From: a bacterium
Lineage (GTDB): Bacteria > UBA9089 > UBA9088 > JAGUXG01
Length of the DNA stretch: 8,690 nucleotides
Assembly: GCA_020061965.1 (NCBI GenBank)
Contig: JAGUXG010000077.1
Span: 1 to 8,690 of the forward strand
Direction: 5' to 3'
The translations under genes and the position numbers were made by a program. The notes beneath the pieces were generated by a model. It was not told the DNA's origin, made no database searches, and saw only the letters and a list, made by a program, of their open reading frames with translations. The number at the start of each line of letters is the position of its first letter. Position 1 is the stretch's first letter. Shown here in pieces: positions 6,304-8,690 of this stretch.

Positions 6304-8232
6304 CTAAAACTTTAGCTCCCTCCTCATAACCATATCATACAATATCCTTGCTGGTCTTTCTACTATGCCCAATCTTTCCCTGGCATTATCAATCCACTTG
6401 ATCAACATTTCTGCTTGTTTAATTGGGTCAGGTTCTACTGCCCAGAGAGCAGTGTATTCATCCCAATATTCCTTAAACAACAGCTCTTTCATACCAGAAC
6501 CTGTAATAGGGAACCCTACACCAAACAATACCGGTGCCCCGGAGGCAACAAAGTATTGCCCAATGGCAATAGCCTTTTCACTCATCCATTCAGGGGCACA
6601 TCCGCAGGCAGGAAGCCCGCCTATGTCATCACCTAATCCACCTATGTTTGCTATCTCACTTAAGGCAATCAGCAGCCTTGAGTTATCCACACAGCTTCCG
6701 CAATGAAGCACTGGCGGGATACCAACCGTCTCACATATCTCAGCCAGCCCTGGCCCTGCGTATTTTGCTGCCTCTGGAAGCAGCAAACCTGCCTTTCCAA
6801 ACGCCATCGCCGCACAACCTGTTGAAACAACAAGCACATTCTTGGCAATCAGCTCTTTGGCTAAGGTAATGTGGATATCGTCATGCCTTACCCTTGGATT
6901 ATTGCAGCCAACTATGCCTACCACACCCCGTATTCTGCCGTCAATGATAGCATCATTTAATGGTCTGTAAGTGGTACGAAATGCACCGCCCAACATGTGA
7001 TTTACGGTTTCATGAGAAAATCCTGCTACCAGTTCAACTGCCTCATCAGGGATATCAACCTTAAGATTATCCCTCTTCGGGTAATTCTCAATGGCAAGAC
7101 GGATGATCTCAGTAGCGGATTTTACAGCCATCTTCTCATCAAACTCAATATGAGTAGCACCAGGTATCTTTGTCCTTTTGTTGGTGGTAATCACCTTTGT
7201 ATGGTAGCATTGAGCTATCTGTGGCAGGCTCTGAAAGACACACTGGACATCAACTACCATAGCCTCTACAGCACCGGTAATGATAGCCAGTTCCTGTTGA
7301 ATAAAGTTGCCAGCCAATGGAATTCCATGACGCATCAAGACCTCACTGGCAGTACAGCATATACCGGCAATATTAATGCCATTAGCACCGTGTTTTTTAG
7401 CGTAATCAAGCATATCCTGCTGTTTAGACACCATAACAATTATCTCAGAGAGGAGCGGCTCATGGCCATGAACAATGATATTCACCTCATCCCCTTTAAG
7501 TACCCCTAAGTTAACCTTAGAACGAAGCGGTATGGGTGTGCCAAACAAGATATCCTGAAGCTCAGTAGCAATCATAGAGCCGCCCCAGCCATCAGCCAAT
7601 GCTGCACGGGTGCCGGCATTCATAATCTCCTTGAAATCAAAGGAGCTTCCCATCAGGGTCATGCCCATGGATTCAACCACTTCACTATCAATGCCCTTTG
7701 GGGCAATATTCTTTTCCTTCCACAAAGCCTGTCTGCTTGCTGGTGCCCTTTTCAGAAAGGTAAGCTCTTCATTTTTGCTGAACTCATTCAGACACTTCTC
7801 TGCCAGTTCAATAGCAATATCCTCTATTCCTCTACCCTCAGTCTGCACATCAAATATCTCAGCTATCATCAAAAGTTTTTTAGTATCCTTTATGGTATAG
7901 CCAGGAATTTTCCCCTTAGCGACTAATAAAAGCACCTCAGCCACACTCCGAGCGTGGTCAGAGTGGGCAGCAGTTCCAACTGCAATCATACGCACAAAAT
8001 TTCTTGCGGCAATAATATCTGCTGAGACACCGCACAGACCTGTCTCTTTATCAGCCTTTTTTGGTGATATTCTGCAGGGACCTGTGCCGCAAACCCGGCA
8101 GCACCCCGCTGTCTCACCAAATGGACACCCTTTTTGCTCCTTTACTCGATCAAAGCATGTTTTAATATTTTCATTACTTGCCTTTTGCAACATTGCTTGT
8201 GTTGCTGGACAAATAGTTATCTCTTCAAACAT
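6304..8232 (-). CDS. cooS: Anaerobic Ni-Fe carbon monoxide dehydrogenase, catalytic subunit (CooS/AcsA)
   Basis: The 642-residue protein is a complete bacterial-type Ni-CODH that interconverts CO and CO2 with low-potential electrons. The N-terminal cysteines C36, C44, C45, C48, C53 and C67 have exactly the spacing (8/1/3/5/14) of the D-cluster and B-cluster ligands of Carboxydothermus CooS-II. C-cluster ligands are present as a histidine in HGHEP (255/257), C293 in ICCTASE, C331 in VQCVF, C443 in VGCNN, C473 in TGCAA and C514 in GSCVDN. The likely acid-base residues, H90/H93 in AAHSDHAR and K553 in SEKAIA, are also present. It lacks the extra ferredoxin domain of archaeal CdhA. AGGAGG lies 6 bases before the ATG and supports the start. 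With acsB about 1 kb downstream it is best read as the CODH half of a CODH/ACS enzyme, though a stand-alone CO-oxidising role is possible. No CooC/AcsF nickel insertase, CooF ferredoxin or hydrogenase gene is in the window. Confidence 0.97.
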   Translation of the reverse strand: MFEEITICPATQAMLQKASNENIKTCFDRVKEQKGCPFGETAGCCRVCGTGPCRISPKKADKETGLCGVSADIIAARNFVRMIAVGTAAHSDHARSVAEVLLLVAKGKIPGYTIKDTKKLLMIAEIFDVQTEGRGIEDIAIELAEKCLNEFSKNEELTFLKRAPASRQALWKEKNIAPKGIDSEVVESMGMTLMGSSFDFKEIMNAGTRAALADGWGGSMIATELQDILFGTPIPLRSKVNLGVLKGDEVNIIVHGHEPLLSEIIVMVSKQQDMLDYAKKHGANGINIAGICCTASEVLMRHGIPLAGNFIQQELAIITGAVEAMVVDVQCVFQSLPQIAQCYHTKVITTNKRTKIPGATHIEFDEKMAVKSATEIIRLAIENYPKRDNLKVDIPDEAVELVAGFSHETVNHMLGGAFRTTYRPLNDAIIDGRIRGVVGIVGCNNPRVRHDDIHITLAKELIAKNVLVVSTGCAAMAFGKAGLLLPEAAKYAGPGLAEICETVGIPPVLHCGSCVDNSRLLIALSEIANIGGLGDDIGGLPACGCAPEWMSEKAIAIGQYFVASGAPVLFGVGFPITGSGMKELLFKEYWDEYTALWAVEPDPIKQAEMLIKWIDNARERLGIVERPARILYDMVMRRELKF

Positions 8233-8236
8233 AAAT

Positions 8237-8245
8237 CTCCTCCTT
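8237..8245 (-). promoter_or_regulatory. cooS: Strong ribosome-binding site of cooS
   Basis: AAGGAGGAG on the minus strand, 4-6 bases from the ATG depending on register, nearly matches the full anti-16S sequence. It partly touches the end of the 16-bp dyad at 8246-8261, so a protein on the dyad could also hinder ribosome access. Confidence 0.85.
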
Positions 8246-8261
8246 TACCCAACATTGGGTA
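8246..8261. promoter_or_regulatory. 16-bp dyad upstream of cooS (possible operator)
   Basis: TACCCAA-CA-TTGGGTA has two perfect 7-base arms around a 2-base centre, directly before the ribosome-binding site and over the expected transcription start. The same TACCCAA/TTGGGTA half-site recurs at 8308-8314 and 8512-8518, and again at 5534-5540 upstream of acsB. The 10-mer TTTACCCAAC is repeated exactly at 8244-8253 and 8306-8315. It does not look like an FNR or CooA box. A dimeric regulator is inferred, not shown. Confidence 0.45.
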
Positions 8262-8262
8262 T

Positions 8263-8291
8263 AGATTACCTGTTTTGGAAGATAAAATCAA
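8263..8291 (-). promoter_or_regulatory. cooS: Candidate promoter of cooS
   Basis: TTGATT (8291-8286) and TAATCT (8268-8263) are separated by 17 bases on the minus strand, placing the start point within the dyad at 8246-8261. The -35 is fair, but the -10 matches the consensus at only three positions. Other spacings in this AT-rich leader are possible. Confidence 0.3.
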
Positions 8292-8390
8292 GTTTTTTGT
8301 AAAGTTTTACCCAACTGACAGAGATTCCTGTACTCTATTTTAGTAAAAAAAGAGGCAAGAAAATTTACCGTTCAAGCAGACAGTCAATTT

Positions 8391-8507
8391 ATATCCAAGT
8401 AAATCAGGTTAGAGTGAGGTTATAAGTTTAGGATGTTGTAAGTTATATGTTATCTGTTCTACTTCTTCAACCTACAACCTACAACAAAGATTTTCGCCAG
8501 ACCTGTT
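8391..8507 (-). repeat. Non-coding inverted repeat element, copy B
   Basis: This is the partner of copy A at 5401-5541 in the opposite orientation. The internal stem has lost perfection: the arm around 8436-8452 (GTTGTAAGTTATATGTT) no longer matches the arm at 8469-8485. The right end abuts a truncated transposase-like reading frame and an orphan ribosome-binding site, so the element may mark an old rearrangement junction upstream of cooS. Confidence 0.78.
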
Positions 8508-8521
8508 CCTTTTGGGTATAT

Positions 8522-8531
8522 TCACCTCCTT
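8522..8531 (-). promoter_or_regulatory. Orphan Shine-Dalgarno with no start codon behind it
   Basis: On the minus strand AAGGAGGTGA is a perfect anti-16S complement, followed by ATATACCC and then, within about 15 bases, the edge of repeat copy B. No ATG, GTG or TTG lies at a usable distance. It may be the leftover 5' end of a gene whose body was removed when the repeat or a rearrangement arrived, or a chance match. Confidence 0.35.
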
Positions 8532-8532
8532 A

Positions 8533-8690
8533 TCAATTCTGATGTGCATACACACTCATCCCACTCCCATAATACGACTCATATACATGTTGATAAACTA
8601 AGCCGCATTTCTGATGATAGATGTCAGTCGTAAATATAGATGGAAGACCTTCACTAAGTATTTCCTCAATACACAGCCTAACAGACGCAC
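8533..8690 (-). pseudogene. Possible fragment of a DDE transposase (IS3/IS481-like integrase core), running off the right edge
   Basis: A frame open from the window edge to a TGA at 8535-8533 gives 51 residues. The part RLCIEEILSEGLPSIFTTD resembles the region around the second catalytic aspartate of IS3-type transposases (usual form: a helix ending in GxPxIFxTDQGSQFTS). After the TD, only scattered positions fit (the Q four residues on, and GSGMSV where GIRISM is usual). The frame stops far short of the glutamate motif, so the copy would be dead. The resemblance is short and judged by eye; it could be another protein's end. Extending the sequence past 8690 would settle it. Confidence 0.35.

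Larger units (their letters stand above)
8233..8532. other. Gene-free stretch upstream of cooS
   Basis: About 300 bases without a convincing coding sequence. From cooS outward it holds the ribosome-binding site, the TACCCAA dyad, a candidate promoter, an AT-rich spacer, repeat copy B (8391-8507) and an orphan Shine-Dalgarno (8522-8531). Confidence 0.7.

Noticed and set aside
6997..7509. 170-codon open frame on the plus strand opposite cooS.
   Set aside because: It is fully antisense to a strongly conserved cooS, resembles no protein family by eye, and its residue makeup follows the complement of the cooS codons. It is a shadow frame.
8281..8291. Possible FNR/CooA-type site in the cooS leader (half-site TTGAT).
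   Set aside because: Only one half-site is visible. The partner ATCAA at the right spacing is missing, and there is no TGTCA-type CooA symmetry.
8570..8585. Plus-strand TAATACGACTCATATA, which matches the T7 phage promoter core apart from one missing C.
   Set aside because: It lies inside the transposase-like frame, lacks the base needed for correct spacing and the usual GGG start, and nothing else phage- or vector-derived is nearby. Chance is the simplest reading, though vector contamination could be excluded by checking reads.

Overview
The window looks like part of the chromosome of an uncultivated anaerobic bacterium with moderate-to-low GC content and a Wood-Ljungdahl type C1 metabolism. 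All intact genes lie on the minus strand, so the reading order is right to left. CooS is of the bacterial monofunctional type, and AcsB is the long three-domain bacterial form rather than the short archaeal CdhC. Together they point to Bacteria. I cannot name a phylum from this sequence alone.

Layout in the direction of transcription: (1) right edge, 8533-8690, the decayed end of a possible DDE transposase, followed by an orphan ribosome-binding site and a ~120 bp non-coding repeat (copy B, 8391-8507); (2) a regulatory stretch with a candidate promoter and a 16-bp dyad, then cooS (Ni-Fe CO dehydrogenase, 8232-6304); (3) a small MNT-type nucleotidyltransferase antitoxin gene (6211-5894) with an ATGA overlap onto the wreck of its HEPN toxin partner (5897-5688); (4) a ~400 bp gene-free stretch with a terminator-like hairpin, the second, inverted repeat copy A (5401-5541), an 18-bp palindrome over a TATAAT box and a purine-rich 23-nt repeat; (5) a tight cluster of acsB (acetyl-CoA synthase, 5282-3072), an ADP-forming acyl/acetyl-CoA synthetase with fused alpha and beta parts (3058-941) and an exported M23 metallopeptidase (953-165).

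The core genes make a short, coherent pathway. CooS interconverts CO2 and CO. AcsB joins CO, a methyl group from a corrinoid protein, and CoA into acetyl-CoA. The ADP-forming synthetase can convert acetyl-CoA + ADP + Pi into acetate + ATP, in place of phosphotransacetylase and acetate kinase. It follows acsB by 13 bases, with its Shine-Dalgarno overlapping the acsB stop codon, so acetyl-CoA production and ATP recovery appear to be transcribed together. The corrinoid protein subunits, the methyltransferase and the nickel-insertion ATPase are not in the window.

The most interesting non-genic signals are the long inverted non-coding repeat pair enclosing cooS and the toxin-antitoxin remnant, the palindromes at both candidate promoters, and the toxin half-gene left beside an intact antitoxin. 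I do not see a clearly new multi-gene system. The CODH/ACS/ADP-forming-synthetase linkage and the unexplained repeats are the parts most worth checking.
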